From Clitoria ternatea (Eukaryota > Streptophyta > Magnoliopsida > Fabales > Fabaceae), in assembly GCA_037962975.1 (NCBI GenBank), contig CM075676.1, forward strand, positions 31,863,001 to 31,927,000: a stretch of DNA of 64,000 bases. The letters run 5' to 3'. The notes under the pieces are model-generated. The model was given only the letters and a program-made list of their open reading frames with translations. It was not told where the DNA came from and made no database searches. Within the stretch, counting starts at the first letter, position 1. The number at the start of each line of letters is the position of its first letter. The translations under genes and the position numbers were made by a program. Below are positions 24,501 to 35,580 of the stretch, piece after piece.

Positions 24501-27015
24501 AGGAGACCACATTGAAGATCTACGCCAAGTTTTCACTAGGCTTCGGCAGTACAACATGAGGTTAAATCCTTTAAAGTGCACTTTCGCCGTTCCAGCAGGA
24601 AAATTCTTGGGATTTATGTTGACTCAACGAGGCATTGAAGCTAACCCCGGGAAATGTCAAGCAATCCTGGACATGCAGAGTCCTAAATGTTTGAGGGAGG
24701 TCCAGTCATTGAATGGGAAAGTGGCCGCTTTAGCTCGTTTCATGCCTAAGATGGCGCACAGGTCCCTCCCCTTGTATAAGGCGTTGAAGAAACACAAGAG
24801 TTTTGAATGGGGAGAGGAACAAGAGCAAGCCTTCCAGCATCTCAAAGCCGTTCTCTCGAGCCCACCAATTCTTGTTAAGCCTGATCCAGGCGAAATGTTA
24901 ATCTTATACTTGGCAATATCCGACGAAGCTCTAGGTGTAGCCCTGGTAAAAGAAACCCCTGAAGGGCAAAGACCGGTGTACTTTACTAGTAAAACGTTTC
25001 AGGGGGCGGAAGGAAGGTATCAGAAGATTGAGAAAGCCGCCTTGGCAGTTGTTTGGGCATCACGACGGTTGAGGCCTTATTTCCATGCGCACCCAGTATT
25101 GGTAAGAACGGATTTGCCGCTCCGTTCAGTACTCAGCAAGCCAGACCTCGCTGGAAGGATGATAAAATGGTCTATTGAGCTATCTGAATTTGAGATTTCA
25201 TATGAGCCTCGAGGAGCCATCAAGGCACAAGTGTTGGCCGATTTTGTAGTGGAAATGACTGGGGCAGACCCGGCGACCCCTCGAACGCATTGGACCATCT
25301 ACGTTGACGGTTCGTCAAACAGCAAAGGATGTGGAGCAGGTGTGGTGGTAGAAAGTGATGACGGCGTACACTTAGAAATTTCCCTCCGATTCAATTTCAA
25401 GACCTCTAACAATCAAGCTGAATACGAAGCATGCTTGGCCGGTCTCCGTGCGGCAATGGATATCGGAGCATCAGCAGTGACCCTCTGCAGCGATTCTCAG
25501 CTGGTGATTTCGCAAGTCCAGGGAGAGTACCAGGCGAAGGAACCACAACTTCAATTGTACTTGAATTGTGTTAATGAGCTGAAGGGAAGATTTGAAGTTT
25601 TAGAGTTCAAGCATGTGCCCAGGGAAGAAAATACCAGAGCAGATATCTTGTCAAGATTGGCAAGTACAAAGCAGCCTGGTAGCACAACAACGGTGGTTCA
25701 GAGCACTTTGACATCACCCAGTATACCTCTGTATCCTTCTCTGAATGCTGTCATGGTGAGCTATCCATATGAGGATTCTTGGGTCATCCCCTATATTCGT
25801 TATCTGGCTGATGGTCAACTTCCCACTGACGAGAAGGAAAGGAGACGAGTAAAGAAGGAGTTGCCATATTTTACTATGGTCGATGGTGCTCTCTACAGAA
25901 GGGGATTCTCTGTCCCGTATCTTTCATGTTTAAGAGAGGACGAAGTTCAAGCGGTCTTAACTGAGGTACACGAGGGGCAATGTGGGCACCACGCTGGAGG
26001 CCGAAGCCTAATGAGAAAAGTCCTCAGGGCTGGATACTGGTGGCCCACTGTGAAGCAGGATTCCGCAGATTTCGTGAGGAAGTGCGACGCTTGCCAAAAA
26101 TTCTCCAATCTCCACCATACACCGGCCCAAGAGTTATCTTCATCTGCTGTGCCTTGGCCGTTCTACCAATGGGGCCTTGATATTCTGGGTCCGTTTCCCA
26201 CTGCGCCAGGAGGTATCAAATACTTGATTGTGGGGGTAGACTACTTCACCAAATGGATCGAGGCAGAACCAGTAGTGCATATCACTTCTGCACGTACAAG
26301 ACGTTTCATGTACGAAAATATCATTGCTCGGTTCGGGGTGCCAGGGCGGGTTGTGACTGACAACGGCACCCAGTTTACAGACAAAAAGTTCACGGACTTA
26401 CTTGAAGGACTGGGGATAGTCCAGATATTTTCATCTGTTGAACACCCCCAGACCAATGGGCAAGCAGAGGTAGCTAATCGAGAGGTGCTAAAGGGGTTAA
26501 AGAAGCGTCTGGGAGAAGCGAAGGGAGGATGGACTGACCAGTTATGTCATGTTCTATGGGCATACCGCACTACGCCTCATTCTTCAACTAACGAATCCCC
26601 ATACCGGTTGGTGTACGGGGTTGAGGCGATGATCCCAGTTGAGTTACAAACAAGATCGGCCCGTGTTGAGTATTTTTCAGCAGAAGATAACAACGCCAAC
26701 TTAGCATCAGAGCTGGATGTCCTCCAAGAGTTGAGGGAAAAGGCTTTCGTCAGAGATCAGGCAATAAAAGCAAAGGCTGCACTCCGGTACAATAAACGTG
26801 TCCAGTACAGAGCTTTTAACACCGGAGACCTTGTTCTGAGAAAGGCCAGTGTGGGGAATAAGTTCGCTCACCAAGGAAAGCTAGCACCAACGTGGGAAGG
26901 ACCTTATAGAGTTTCGGAGGTGACTGGAAAGGGATCATACCGATTGGAAGAACTTGATGGAACCCCAATCCGCAACAAATGGAACACTCAGAATTTACGA
27001 GTGTATTACAGCTAG
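21553..27015 (+). CDS. gag-pol: Intact Gag-Pro-Pol polyprotein of element B
   Basis: An 1820-residue single frame. Approximate order: coiled-coil-prone N-terminus (about 35-60); Gag retrotransposon domain (130-300) with FPRTLTEEALSWF; CX2HX4HX4C knuckle near 400; aspartic protease with LVDQGSS near 578, where Gln replaces the usual Ser/Thr after the catalytic Asp; reverse transcriptase (840-1030) with FMDAYSGYNQI and YIDD near 972; a first RNase H near 1118; a second, archaeal-type RNase H from about 1250 with YVDGSSN and NNQAEYEA; integrase with HHCC (about 1470-1515), DYFTKW, TDNGTQ and an exact D-35-E spacing. There is no chromodomain. The double RNase H places it in the Tat lineage. The product copies and integrates the element. 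The ATG is the first after the primer-binding site and matches the start in A. Confidence 0.97.
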   Translation: MEGDGRDFVEGHVEDVTHQQAGRRIVFESPATQTRRMVQVQTPDPRDEVIRQLKEELMELRRERGGAGDRVVSHAEDAHHASARDRSTTLQYSKIPTYEEREQTQDSGDRVSIRRREQAVVTSGTYKLNVPFSRRLMNIVIPKHLQTTQPLSIGKYNGESDPTKHLDAYVYEAMYLGADEDVMCRMFPRTLTEEALSWFKSLPSGSIDSWEEMAAAFESHFVISRDIPRTSHTLAQIRQGETETLKEFLKRFYKEAALVPNLTEAIQLHIVVEALQPGSAFALSLAKSPPTTFEEFRRKASKYVGIEMHLEATAARVKPSVPAQQPRREKERARPEKHAFREDFVNARQHPRDRRVSSFDHYAPLNTRHSQIMREVGWPTLNVFGIRKPAPAKRGGNPRKYCTFHEQTGHNTDECKALKNTVETLIREGKLKQYLFREKSMDEPHRMEKRNRDPDDEDDNTRNPARKFTAAEKQKGVVIAEGAQQSNMPQQQRQGRREVIEMIAGGFAGGGTSITARKNHHRMILSVQGKPRNNRPFRDGVTAPTVSFTDDDFGPTIPGGDDAVVIVAVIANKDVKRILVDQGSSCDVIFYNCFKRMGFSDADLQPYTQELTAFNGAKQPTKGYLDTLISFEGEPGARTVKSRILVIDVESPYNGIIGRPTLNAMEAIVSTPHLLIKFINKDNGVSSLRGDQEMARYCYNLSLNMVKLDAFNKKRKLNDGGTAAGSVSLIDLDPRAELKIDPLNPSKPTPDGGSRDVILGDSPEKVTYINDKLESAMEQRLLALLQEFKDLFAWTAADMPGMDPDFCCHKLAVYPETRPVAQKKRRLGPEKQRAACEQTEELLKAGFIREIRYSSWLSNVVMVQKANGKWRMCTDYVDLNRCCPKDPYPLPNIDRMVDDSSGYQYLSFMDAYSGYNQIPIWEGDQEKTAFINNRGVFCYTVMPFGLKNAGATYQLMINKVFEGMHTKLVEVYIDDIIAKTPAEGDHIEDLRQVFTRLRQYNMRLNPLKCTFAVPAGKFLGFMLTQRGIEANPGKCQAILDMQSPKCLREVQSLNGKVAALARFMPKMAHRSLPLYKALKKHKSFEWGEEQEQAFQHLKAVLSSPPILVKPDPGEMLILYLAISDEALGVALVKETPEGQRPVYFTSKTFQGAEGRYQKIEKAALAVVWASRRLRPYFHAHPVLVRTDLPLRSVLSKPDLAGRMIKWSIELSEFEISYEPRGAIKAQVLADFVVEMTGADPATPRTHWTIYVDGSSNSKGCGAGVVVESDDGVHLEISLRFNFKTSNNQAEYEACLAGLRAAMDIGASAVTLCSDSQLVISQVQGEYQAKEPQLQLYLNCVNELKGRFEVLEFKHVPREENTRADILSRLASTKQPGSTTTVVQSTLTSPSIPLYPSLNAVMVSYPYEDSWVIPYIRYLADGQLPTDEKERRRVKKELPYFTMVDGALYRRGFSVPYLSCLREDEVQAVLTEVHEGQCGHHAGGRSLMRKVLRAGYWWPTVKQDSADFVRKCDACQKFSNLHHTPAQELSSSAVPWPFYQWGLDILGPFPTAPGGIKYLIVGVDYFTKWIEAEPVVHITSARTRRFMYENIIARFGVPGRVVTDNGTQFTDKKFTDLLEGLGIVQIFSSVEHPQTNGQAEVANREVLKGLKKRLGEAKGGWTDQLCHVLWAYRTTPHSSTNESPYRLVYGVEAMIPVELQTRSARVEYFSAEDNNANLASELDVLQELREKAFVRDQAIKAKAALRYNKRVQYRAFNTGDLVLRKASVGNKFAHQGKLAPTWEGPYRVSEVTGKGSYRLEELDGTPIRNKWNTQNLRVYYS

Positions 27016-27218
27016 TTGGTAAGACGGCGTGTACTCTTTTTCCTTACTTGAGTTTTTTCCCACTGGGTTTTCTCAAGAAGGTTTTAACGAGGCATAGCCC
27101 CAACGATGCTCTTTGTGTAATCTATATTCAGTTTTAATAAGAATACACTCTCACCGCCCTATCATTCTCACTTTTCTTATGTGTTATGATTTAAAGCCGT
27201 GGTTTAATACGCATACAC
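27016..27218 (+). other. Non-coding start of element B 3' region
   Basis: Begins just after the pol stop. No gene or repeat is recognised before the hairpin unit. Confidence 0.5.
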
Positions 27219-27274
27219 CTCAGGACGGATGAACGCAACTACCTATTTTATAGTTGATGCGATAATTCCTCGAA
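27219..27274 (-). repeat. Hairpin repeat unit downstream of element B pol
   Basis: On the plus strand it starts CTCAGGACGGATGA and ends TTCCTCGA, the reverse complement of the element A units, as expected from the opposite orientation. Its inner arms CAACTA (27236-27241) and TAGTTG (27251-27256) pair exactly although they differ from the ATCAC/GTGAT arms in A. A half unit follows near 27299-27320. Confidence 0.75.
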
Positions 27275-27323
27275 GAACGGAGGGAGACCCCCCAAGTCAG
27301 ACGATGTAATTCCTCGAGGTGGA

Positions 27324-27618
27324 ATGGGTTGTAGGGCTGGTCCTTTTTCAAGGCCACAAACCGAACCCCATTCGAAGACAACATGGGTTGTAGGGCTGGT
27401 CCTTTTTCAAGGCCACAAACCGAACCCCATTCGAAGACAACATGGGTTGTAGGGCTGGTCCTTTTTCAAGGCCACAAACCGAACCCCGTTCGAAGACAAC
27501 ATGGGTTGTAGGGCTGGTCCTTTTTCAAGGCCACAAACCGAACCCCATTCGAAGACTACATGGGTTGTAGGGCTGGTCCTTTTTCAAGGCCACAAACCGA
27601 ACCCCATGCGAAGGCTTG
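27324..27618 (+). repeat. Five tandem copies of a 59-bp unit in element B
   Basis: Copies begin at 27324, 27383, 27442, 27501 and 27560, each containing GGGCTGGTCC and GGCCACAAACCGAACCCC. They differ at very few positions. Element A has two copies. Confidence 0.95.
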
Positions 27619-27830
27619 GGCGCAGTAGGCCGGTTCACAGAGAAAACCGCGCTGAACCCCGAGTAACGGGCACAGTAGGTTCAGGATTAGCCCTGATCCG
27701 AACCCCGTGTTGAAGGCTTGGATTGTAGGATTGCACCGAACTCCAAGTACGGTTAGTAGGATCGAACCGAACACCGTGTGAAGACTTGAGGTGTAGGACC
27801 AAACCGAACCTCAAGAGAAAGGCATAAAGC
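27619..27830 (+). repeat. Degenerate CCGAAC subrepeats of element B
   Basis: Continuation of the tandem array as diverged units containing CCGAACCCC, CCGAACTCC or CCGAACACC with GTAGGATT between them; counterpart of 10720-10990 in element A. Confidence 0.75.
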
Positions 27831-28315
27831 TTACCCTTGCCAAAGCTATACAAAATTCAAAGGCAATATCCGTCCTCAATTGTGGAATATTCATCCCAGA
27901 GCGGTTGAAGGCTAATGTACTCGCTCTACATCTTCGAGGACAGATAAGCATTTCTATCTTTTGAGAATTTAAAAGGTAATCTTCGAGATAAACTCTCCCT
28001 TCCCAATGAACTTACACTTGGGGACAGGGCGTGCTTTAACTTAATTGTTATTTATTCATTACTATTTGTTGTCTTAATCCGGTGTGATAAGTACGCGTTA
28101 AGCAGCTTGGTAACCACACAGAACGGATTCGTAAAGCATTAAAAACAATAAAGTGTTTGGTACAACACTAAGTTATCCAACAATCATACATTCGACGCAA
28201 GCAGTTGAAGAAAAGCAACAGTGAATTTCATTTCCAAGAATAAAGAAATTATTCAGGTTACAAGGTAGTTAAAACTGGAGCTGATCCCAGTACACAGCTA
28301 TGAATAAAGCATAAA
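27831..28315. other. 3' flank of element B antisense gene
   Basis: On the minus strand, after the stop, the sequence around 28296-28272 reads GTGTACTGGGATCAGCTCCAG, the counterpart of the conserved motif behind aORF-1 and aORF-2. A polyadenylation-like AATAAA is nearby at about 28240 on the plus strand; no gene is seen. Confidence 0.45.
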
Positions 28316-30983
28316 TTAAGGGGCCGGTGCTTGATCCTCCACAGTGGGCATTCCTCCCTTCTCCGCTCTGTCCTCCATTCCAGTTTGGGCACCTTCTTGT
28401 GCTTCAGCTCCAGAGGCAGCAGTGGACATGGTAGGCTCCATACTTTGGCCTTCTGGGAGAGGAGGCAGTTCGTACAGAGATGCATGGGGCTCGTGGTGCG
28501 ATCCGTCCTTGTGAACTTCTACAAGTCTTCCCCCATGGAACTCAAAGAACGGATCTAATCCGTACAAATTCAGCTTTATTCCAGGGTTACGATAGTAGAC
28601 TTGACGAAGGGCCAGGCCGAAAGATTCATACGCCACATTTTTGCATATATCCAAGGCTTTGGCAGCCTTGGCCTTTGCAGCAGCTAGCCTTCTTTGAACT
28701 TTAGCGTAATCCTCTTCCGAAGGCCCAGCACTCGCACCACCCTTTTTGAGTTCATCAATTTGGGCTTGCATCTCCTTCCGAATAGACTCCCACTCCCCAA
28801 GGTCCTTGTTGCGACCATCCTCCATAACTTTAAGATCGTCAGCAAGCTTAGCCGATCTCTTCTTCTCCAGTTGTAATTCTTCTTCAAGGAGGGGTATGGA
28901 TTTGTTCTTATTTTGGAGGTCGGCAACTTCCCGTTCTAGGGCCTTATTCGCAAAATGAACTTTGCTTGCCTCTTCCGTTTTCCTCTGGAGTGTTTCTTTA
29001 GTTTTTTCCAATTCTGATTCCACTCCCCTGCGAGCCTCAGCTTGCTTGGCTGCCCATTTCTCCTTCACTGCGAGTTCGGTCTCAAGTTTTTCAACCTGAT
29101 CCATATAGTCAGCTTTCTCGCTCAGGGACTCAAGCAGGCCAGACAGTTCATCAAGTTGCCAACGCCCAGCCTTGCAAGCACCTCGGACCCCAGCAGCATC
29201 GAGGGAAGGGCGGAGGCAATACCGTGCCTTTGGGAGAGTAGGAGGCATAGATCCTTGAAACCACAAATAAGAAGAAAGGAAGGAGTCACGCGGAGGATCG
29301 AACGCCGGAGGAGGACCGTTCCCAGAATCCGGTTCTGAAGCATTTTGAGAAGAAGGTGCAGAGAACTCGGGAGCGGGTTCCTTTCCCTTGTTCTTCTTTA
29401 ATTCAGTTTCTTCGGCCGTCCTCTGACGCTTCTTCACAGGGTCATCAGAGGAGGGTTTCTCTTGATCGGCCTTCTTTACAAGATGCCTCTTCTTTTTCTT
29501 TTTCTCTGGGACGGCCTCCTCGCCACCCGCTCCAGCGGCCTCAGTTGCTTCTTCGGCTTCCTCCTCATCGAAGAGAGGAACCTCATCTCCTACTGCAGAA
29601 GTCAGAGGAATGAGGGGAGTTTTGGTGGCGTTCCTCTTCGCCTGGATTTCATTTTCTTCAGAAGAGGAGTCATCGTCAGCCATCATGGACCTTAGCGACA
29701 ACATTTCTGGGCAGGCCTTTTCAATTTGTTCTGCAAAACAAAAAGAGTTGAATAAGCATACAAGAAGGAAAATAACTAGAACGGTACAACCATACAATAC
29801 AAGGAGAATAAGAGCGAATATTACGGAGGTAGGTGTTTTTGATGTCTTCCTCGGCCAAGAGAAGGCGGCTGGAAAACCCTTTGAGGGTCTTTGAGGCCGT
29901 CTGCAGGGCGCTCAAGACCTCAACAGAATGAGGGGAAAGTTCACTCTCATCTGTATAGTAAGCACGGCTCATAAGGAGAAAATGCTCGTGCGTCCAGCTA
30001 AGGGGAAACTTGGTAAACCCCTCTTTATTTCGCCAGAAGACCGGCTTATTTGGTTGAATCCGGACTCGCGTGTAGTAGTGCTTGAAGGAGCGCCCATCTA
30101 CCTTTGCGGATTCCGTATAAGACTTGAAATTTACAACCCTTGAGTCACTACGGAGTGTAATGAACCCAAGGCCGCCCTTCTTATTAGCTCGGCGGACCAC
30201 TTGGCAATAGTAAAATAGCTTGGCCACAGTGGCGGAGAAGCCAAAATGCTCCCCCAAGACTTCCAGAGCCCGGACAAGACTCCAACCGTTGGGATGTAAT
30301 TGTGAGGGGGCACAGTCTAAGAAACGCAGGACGGCCATCTGGAAATCCGTCAGTGGAAAGCGCACCCCCAGCTTTAAGAAAACGAAGTCGTACATGTAGA
30401 CCGACCTCGCGTCAGGGACGTTGTGGCATATTCTTTCAGAAGGATGCGGAGCCATCACAGCGTATCGTGCTTTGTACTTCTTATCCGAGTATATCTTACA
30501 GCGGAAAGAAACCGTGCGCTCCTCCTCACTTGCATGGTGCGAAGGGATCTCTAAGAACTCCTCTTCCACCCAGCAATAAGGTTTTTCCCTGTTGAGTTTC
30601 TCCCAATCAAGCCGGTGTGCCACAACATTGACACACCCTTCAGCAGAGCGGAGAAACGGCGTTTTTCCACGTCCTGGAAGATCCATGGTTGTGCAGGCGC
30701 GGTGGAATGCGTAGGTGCTGTGATAAAAAGCAACATCGTCAGAGAGATAACCCTCAGCACTTGACCCCTCATCAGAGCGGCTGGTAGCCCTCGAACCAAG
30801 GGGAACCTCAGAGCGACGAGATGAAGAAGACGCTCGTGAGGAAGAAGCTTCGGCTCTCTCTGAGCGATGGCGCCCAGCCACAGGAGGATTCGCTGGAATC
30901 CTCCCACCACGGTGGCTAAGGGGGGCACGAGAGCCAAACCTCCCTCTATTTGAAGGACCAGCGTGTCCAGCTCTAGGGCGCAT
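28316..30983 (-). CDS. Antisense spliced gene (aORF) of element B, intact
   Basis: Exon 1 is 30983-29825 and exon 2 is 29730-28316, on the minus strand opposite to pol. A 94-bp GT-AG intron (donor after CTACCTCC, acceptor TTTTGCAG) restores one frame of 857 codons plus stop. The N-terminal 100 residues are rich in Arg, Ser and Gly. Around residue 196 the core YMYDFVFLKLGVRFPLT...CAPSQLHPNGW resembles PF04195 (Transposase_28). An acidic and Lys-rich linker is followed by a long coiled coil with many Lys and Glu, then the C-terminal block ESFGLALRQVYYRNP...FEFHGGRLV. Antisense genes downstream of pol are known in Tat elements, but their function is not established. A regulatory or nucleic-acid-binding role is conceivable from the composition. 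Confidence 0.85.
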
Positions 30984-31653
30984 GATGGAAATAGAATGAT
31001 TAAAATTGCAAGGAGTTGAAGGGAAGGAAGGTTACCTAAAGGAAGAGGATCTTTGAGAAGTTGAAGACGACAAGGAAATTCCAAGGAAATTTGAGCAGAG
31101 TTTCACTAAGTTTGAGAGCAAGTATGGATTCCAAAATCTGCTAAGAGTTCCTTTTATAGGTAACGAAGAAACACAGTGTTTCATCGAAGGACACAAGGCT
31201 TGCCTCAAAACGCAACCCTTTCAAATTGAAACGACTCCGTCGTTTCACCACAAACGGGCGCGAAAGCAGTAACGTTTCAGCAAACATTTTCGCTTAATGG
31301 GCCCCCACTCAGTTTGAATCCAGGCCCAATAAGCTCAATCGACGGTTACACTCTTGGGCAATGATGGCTCTTGCATAAAAAACGCATTTATTGTCTAATC
31401 ATGCTGTGCACATTTAATGCCTCCCAGCCATTTTTCGAATACCAAGGGTTTCGATTTTCAAAGACTCTTGGGATTTCCATTACTTATTTTATATTGTCTG
31501 AATCCGTTGTATGCAACGCGAGAAGGGCGGTCATTCGTTTGCTAGAGCGGACGCCACTGAGTTTCCAGAGACTTACAAGAATGTACTACCGGCATCTAGA
31601 CTTCTCTTGAGAATTGTGTAGCTCATATGAGCAACTTAACAGTCCCTCATACA
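30984..31653 (-). promoter_or_regulatory. Promoter and leader region of element B antisense gene
   Basis: On the minus strand a TATAAAA box at 31158-31152, in CCTATAAAAGGAA context, lies about 170 bp upstream of the ATG. A near-palindrome GAAACGACTCCGTCGTTTC (31228-31246) lies about 75 bp farther upstream, and AAACGAC motifs recur upstream of the element A genes. A GTAACC after CTTTAG near 31035 may be a leader-intron donor. Promoter function is inferred from position and conservation. Confidence 0.6.
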
Positions 31654-31667
31654 AGCTAGGGGACAGA
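31654..31667 (+). promoter_or_regulatory. Polypurine tract of element B
   Basis: AGCTAGGGGACAGA immediately precedes the 3' LTR, as in element A. Confidence 0.88.
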
Positions 31668-32474
31668 TGATCCGGTCTTGATACCGGCCCCCATACTTGT
31701 GACGTCAGACTGATCTCATATAAGGAAAACCGGTGTCCAGGTTCAACGTTACCACACCGGATATCCGTTGTCTGGTCATCCGCCCTCACTCCATGACAGC
31801 ATCATTCATTTTCGATGTAACGGTTCTGTGTTCATTGATACAGGATATTTATATAATTGTTAGCTTTTCCCTCATAGCAAGAGAAGAGCCTTATGATAAC
31901 TTATCAACGAAGACACTGTTTGTAGCAAAATACGTCACATCAATGGCTTCAGAAAGTAAGTGGGCGTGTCAGCAGATTATGCGGAAAAGGTGATTATCCT
32001 CTCCTCTCTCTGGAGGATTGTACTCTGATAATTGACTTACCCCCCTGACACATTCTGAAAGTCGAGCCACCTTGATTGACACAATATACACGCAATCAGA
32101 GATAAGGGACCCACCTGCATCCAACGTCTCATTTTTTCTCTTACGTTCAACTATAAGAAGCCATATCAACACACATGCATGGTATCGTTATTCTATCTCA
32201 CATTTTACTGTTATCACGCTTGAGTATTCATTCAGTTCATACACCCTTCTAACTTGAGCGTCGGAGAATCTTCGCAGGTGGCACCACCTTTCGCCCTCCT
32301 ACAACGCGAATCGTTGGTGTGAAGGATCTCCAGGACAACAAGACCGGCCTCTCCCACTGAGAGACCGGATTAATACATCGGATATACACAGCTCCGGTGT
32401 ACAAACCCTAAAAACACCTGCATCCTTGTGGCTGGTCCCATACCGGATCCTAGACCCCGGTCCAGACCAGTTCA
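31668..32474 (+). repeat. 3' LTR of element B
   Basis: 807 bp. I see only two differences from the 5' LTR, near its start (CTTGATAC for CTAGATAC) and near its end (GTGTACAA for GTGTGCAA). Confidence 0.96.
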
Positions 32475-32649
32475 AATAATAATAATAATAAATTATCCTT
32501 AAAAATTTATAAATCGGGTACATAGATTTTAGGATATTAACTGATTGGTATAATTAAATCGAAATTTTGATTAGATCCTTACACACTGTAGACACCAAAA
32601 TATTCACTGAACGTGTAAGGCTAAAACCCTAGAGAAATACTTTAAAAAA

Positions 32650-33322
32650 ATTAGGGTTGCGTTTAGTAATAGAAAATTATTCTAATTTTCTGAGAAAAGT
32701 TTTCTGCTTGTTTTCCAAAATTTTCATTTCCTAGAATAGCTAGAAAAAATTTGAAAATTCGTTTAGATAATGTGACAGTTTTTCAATTTGAAAAACTAGA
32801 AAATTAAAAAAGTTGTTCAAGTGCACTCAGTTTTCCAATTTTTTTCCAAACATTCTTTAATTCAAATTAATTGAGATATGTCTTATATATATATATATAT
32901 ATATATTATTTGTGATAATGTTGTATAATATATGCATCATATAAAAATTGTGACAAAAATTTAAAGTTATATTAAAATGAGAGTAAATGAGTTTGCGTTT
33001 AAATATATTTTAAAATAGTAGCAATAGAACTTTTCGAATTAGTAGTTGTTTATTTTATATTCTTATTTGGTTACAACAGTCTTTATCTTGTAATTCAGTT
33101 ACTTTATCTTGTAATTCAATTACTGTCTTTTTTATTTTTCTACTTTTCTTAGAAAACCTTTTAAAAGAGTTTTCTGATTTTCTTAAAAAATAGAAAATTA
33201 GTTTTCTATTTTTCTATAAAAAAATTTAAATAATTTATAAATAAACAATTTTTCTATTTTTTAAATTTTTTTAAGAATAATTTTCTGTTTTTCTAAGAAA
33301 ACTTATGAACTAAACGCAGCAT
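32650..33322. mobile_element. MITE-like element with inverted ends, possibly hAT-type
   Basis: The left end reads TTGCGTTTAGTAATAGAAAATTATTCT and the right end, reverse-complemented, begins GCTGCGTTTAGTTC and contains AGAAAATTATTCTT. The interior is rich in TTTTCT/AGAAAA runs and could fold back. No coding capacity. An exact target duplication was not found, so boundaries are approximate. Confidence 0.5.
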
Positions 33323-34784
33323 AGGTTATTACTCAAAAATGTGATTTACACTCATACTTTAAAAAATATTCTATGATGGATGATTTACACTCTCATACTT
33401 TAAAAAATATTGACATTTAAACTTTATGATAAATGATTTCCTGTAAAAAAAATTTTCTTAAAGTGTAGTTCACACCTAGGATTGTTAGGATATAATTTTA
33501 GAGCTTTAGAAATTTAAGATTTTACAAGTTTAGAAATAGAACTTTGAAATTACAATTTTGAACATAACAAATTTAAAATTTTTAAATTATAATTTAAAAT
33601 AGTAATAAATTTAGAAATTTTAAATTAGAGCTGAGAAAATAAAAAATTCTAATTTATAATTTAGGAAAATAACAAAATTAGAAATTTCAAATTAGATTTT
33701 AAAAATATCTAAATTAAATATGTACTTAATTTATATATAATTAATTTATATTTAATGTGTAATTTTGTTTCATGGATTCAAAATTGTGGCTCACTAATTC
33801 GATTAATAACTCATTAACTCAAACTTTAACCAAGTAATCTCTAGTTCAGTCTTTATAACATGATTAACAATGCTAATAAATTTTTAAATAAAGTAAATTC
33901 TTAATTTTAAAATCTAAGGAATGAAATTTTGTATTAAGGAAAATCATCCATAAATCATTGTTAAGGATAATTATAAATAAAAAAGTACAAATATTGTCAA
34001 AGTTTGTATAGAAAATAGTAAAAATTATTATCAAAATCAGATTAGATTAGTCGATTCAATTGGTTGAATCGTAAATCAATTAGGTGATCAATCAAGTTAA
34101 TCCTTTACTATTACCGGTTTAATCATGGTTTGATCAACTGTTTAACCATGGCTTACTTAAATGAGTAAAATATAAAAACATTGATAAAAATAGAAAAACA
34201 ATATTTTCAGTATTTACAATTCAAACTTTTGAAAACATAAAACACTATAACAGTTCAATAATTAAAAAAAAAAAAGAATAAAAAACATCTTCTAAAACTA
34301 AAATGTCTACAACCTATAAGTTTTTGCATCTTGGTCAAACTTTATAAGTTAATTTGCACCTACTCATTTTACCAGATTGGGCCATCAGGACAATTTCTCG
34401 TGGCAAGTCTGCATCACACTTCGACCAAAAGCACAAGTCTCCAACTGACCCAAAAAAATAAAAATAAAAAAACACAAGTCTTCATAACACTTTAAGAAGA
34501 AGTAATTGATTCAAGTTGCAAATGTGTAATTCCCTTCAAGAAAGTGTTTTGGATTTAAATTTTTATAGTATATATTTGATAATATTTAAAATATGATTTA
34601 ATATACTGTAGATTAATATAAATATTTTAAATTTGAATTAAATAGTTACGGATTACGATTAAATTATATATATATTGATTTTCTTTTGAAGTGTGCCTCC
34701 ATTACACTCTGTTACAGTGTGCCATTGATTCAGGGTTTAATTTTATGTGTATGTATATATATAATATGTATTGCGTGGTTAATT

Positions 34785-34836
<52 letters not shown>

Positions 34837-35530
34837 GATTTTTCGATTTATAAATATAGTAATTAAAGATATTTAATTTAGATTGAATTTTAAATTTTTG
34901 AAATTTTAATACTTATAAATTTAATTTATATTAAATTTTTAAATTTGTGTATATGATTTTAATTAATTTTTTTTTGTATTTATTATATTAAAAATTTAAT
35001 ATTTTAATTTATAATAAATTTCAAAATATTTATTATTTGACAGTTAGAATTATTAGTTTTTAATTCTCATTTTTTTAATATTATATTAAAAATTCAAAAG
35101 TTTCAAATTTTAATTAAAAACCTAAAATAATAAATAGTTATAAATTTAAATGGATACAGTATATATTTGAAAAAAAAGTATATATTGATATATTGATATT
35201 TGATAATATTTAAAATTTGATTTTAAATAATTACATAATTAATATAATATATTATAAATTTAAAATATATAGTTATAACATTTAATATATTCTGCAGTTA
35301 ATTTTATAACGATTGATCTTCCTTGCAAGTGTGCCGCCGTTACATTCCCGTTTTCAGTGTGCCATTGATTTGGGGCTTAACGTCTACCTTGATACGATAA
35401 ATATATATAGGCTTCATGGATACTGCCTCCACTTCTTTTTATTTTAAGGTTGTTCCATATTTTTTAAGAAATATAATTAATATTTTTTTATTATTCTTTG
35501 TTTTTACATGTCTTTTTATTTTTATCAGCA
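33323..35530. other. AT-rich non-coding stretch
   Basis: No gene recognised. It contains a (TA)n run at 34793-34833 and a module present twice (34685-34745 and 35315-35385), each with AAGTGTGCC...CAGTGTGCCATTGATT. Confidence 0.5.
34793..34833. repeat. (TA)n microsatellite
   Basis: An uninterrupted run of TA dinucleotides. Confidence 0.95.
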
Positions 35531-35580
35531 CATACAGGTAGGGATGTCAAAGCAGGTTGAGTCTCGCGGACCATATAACG

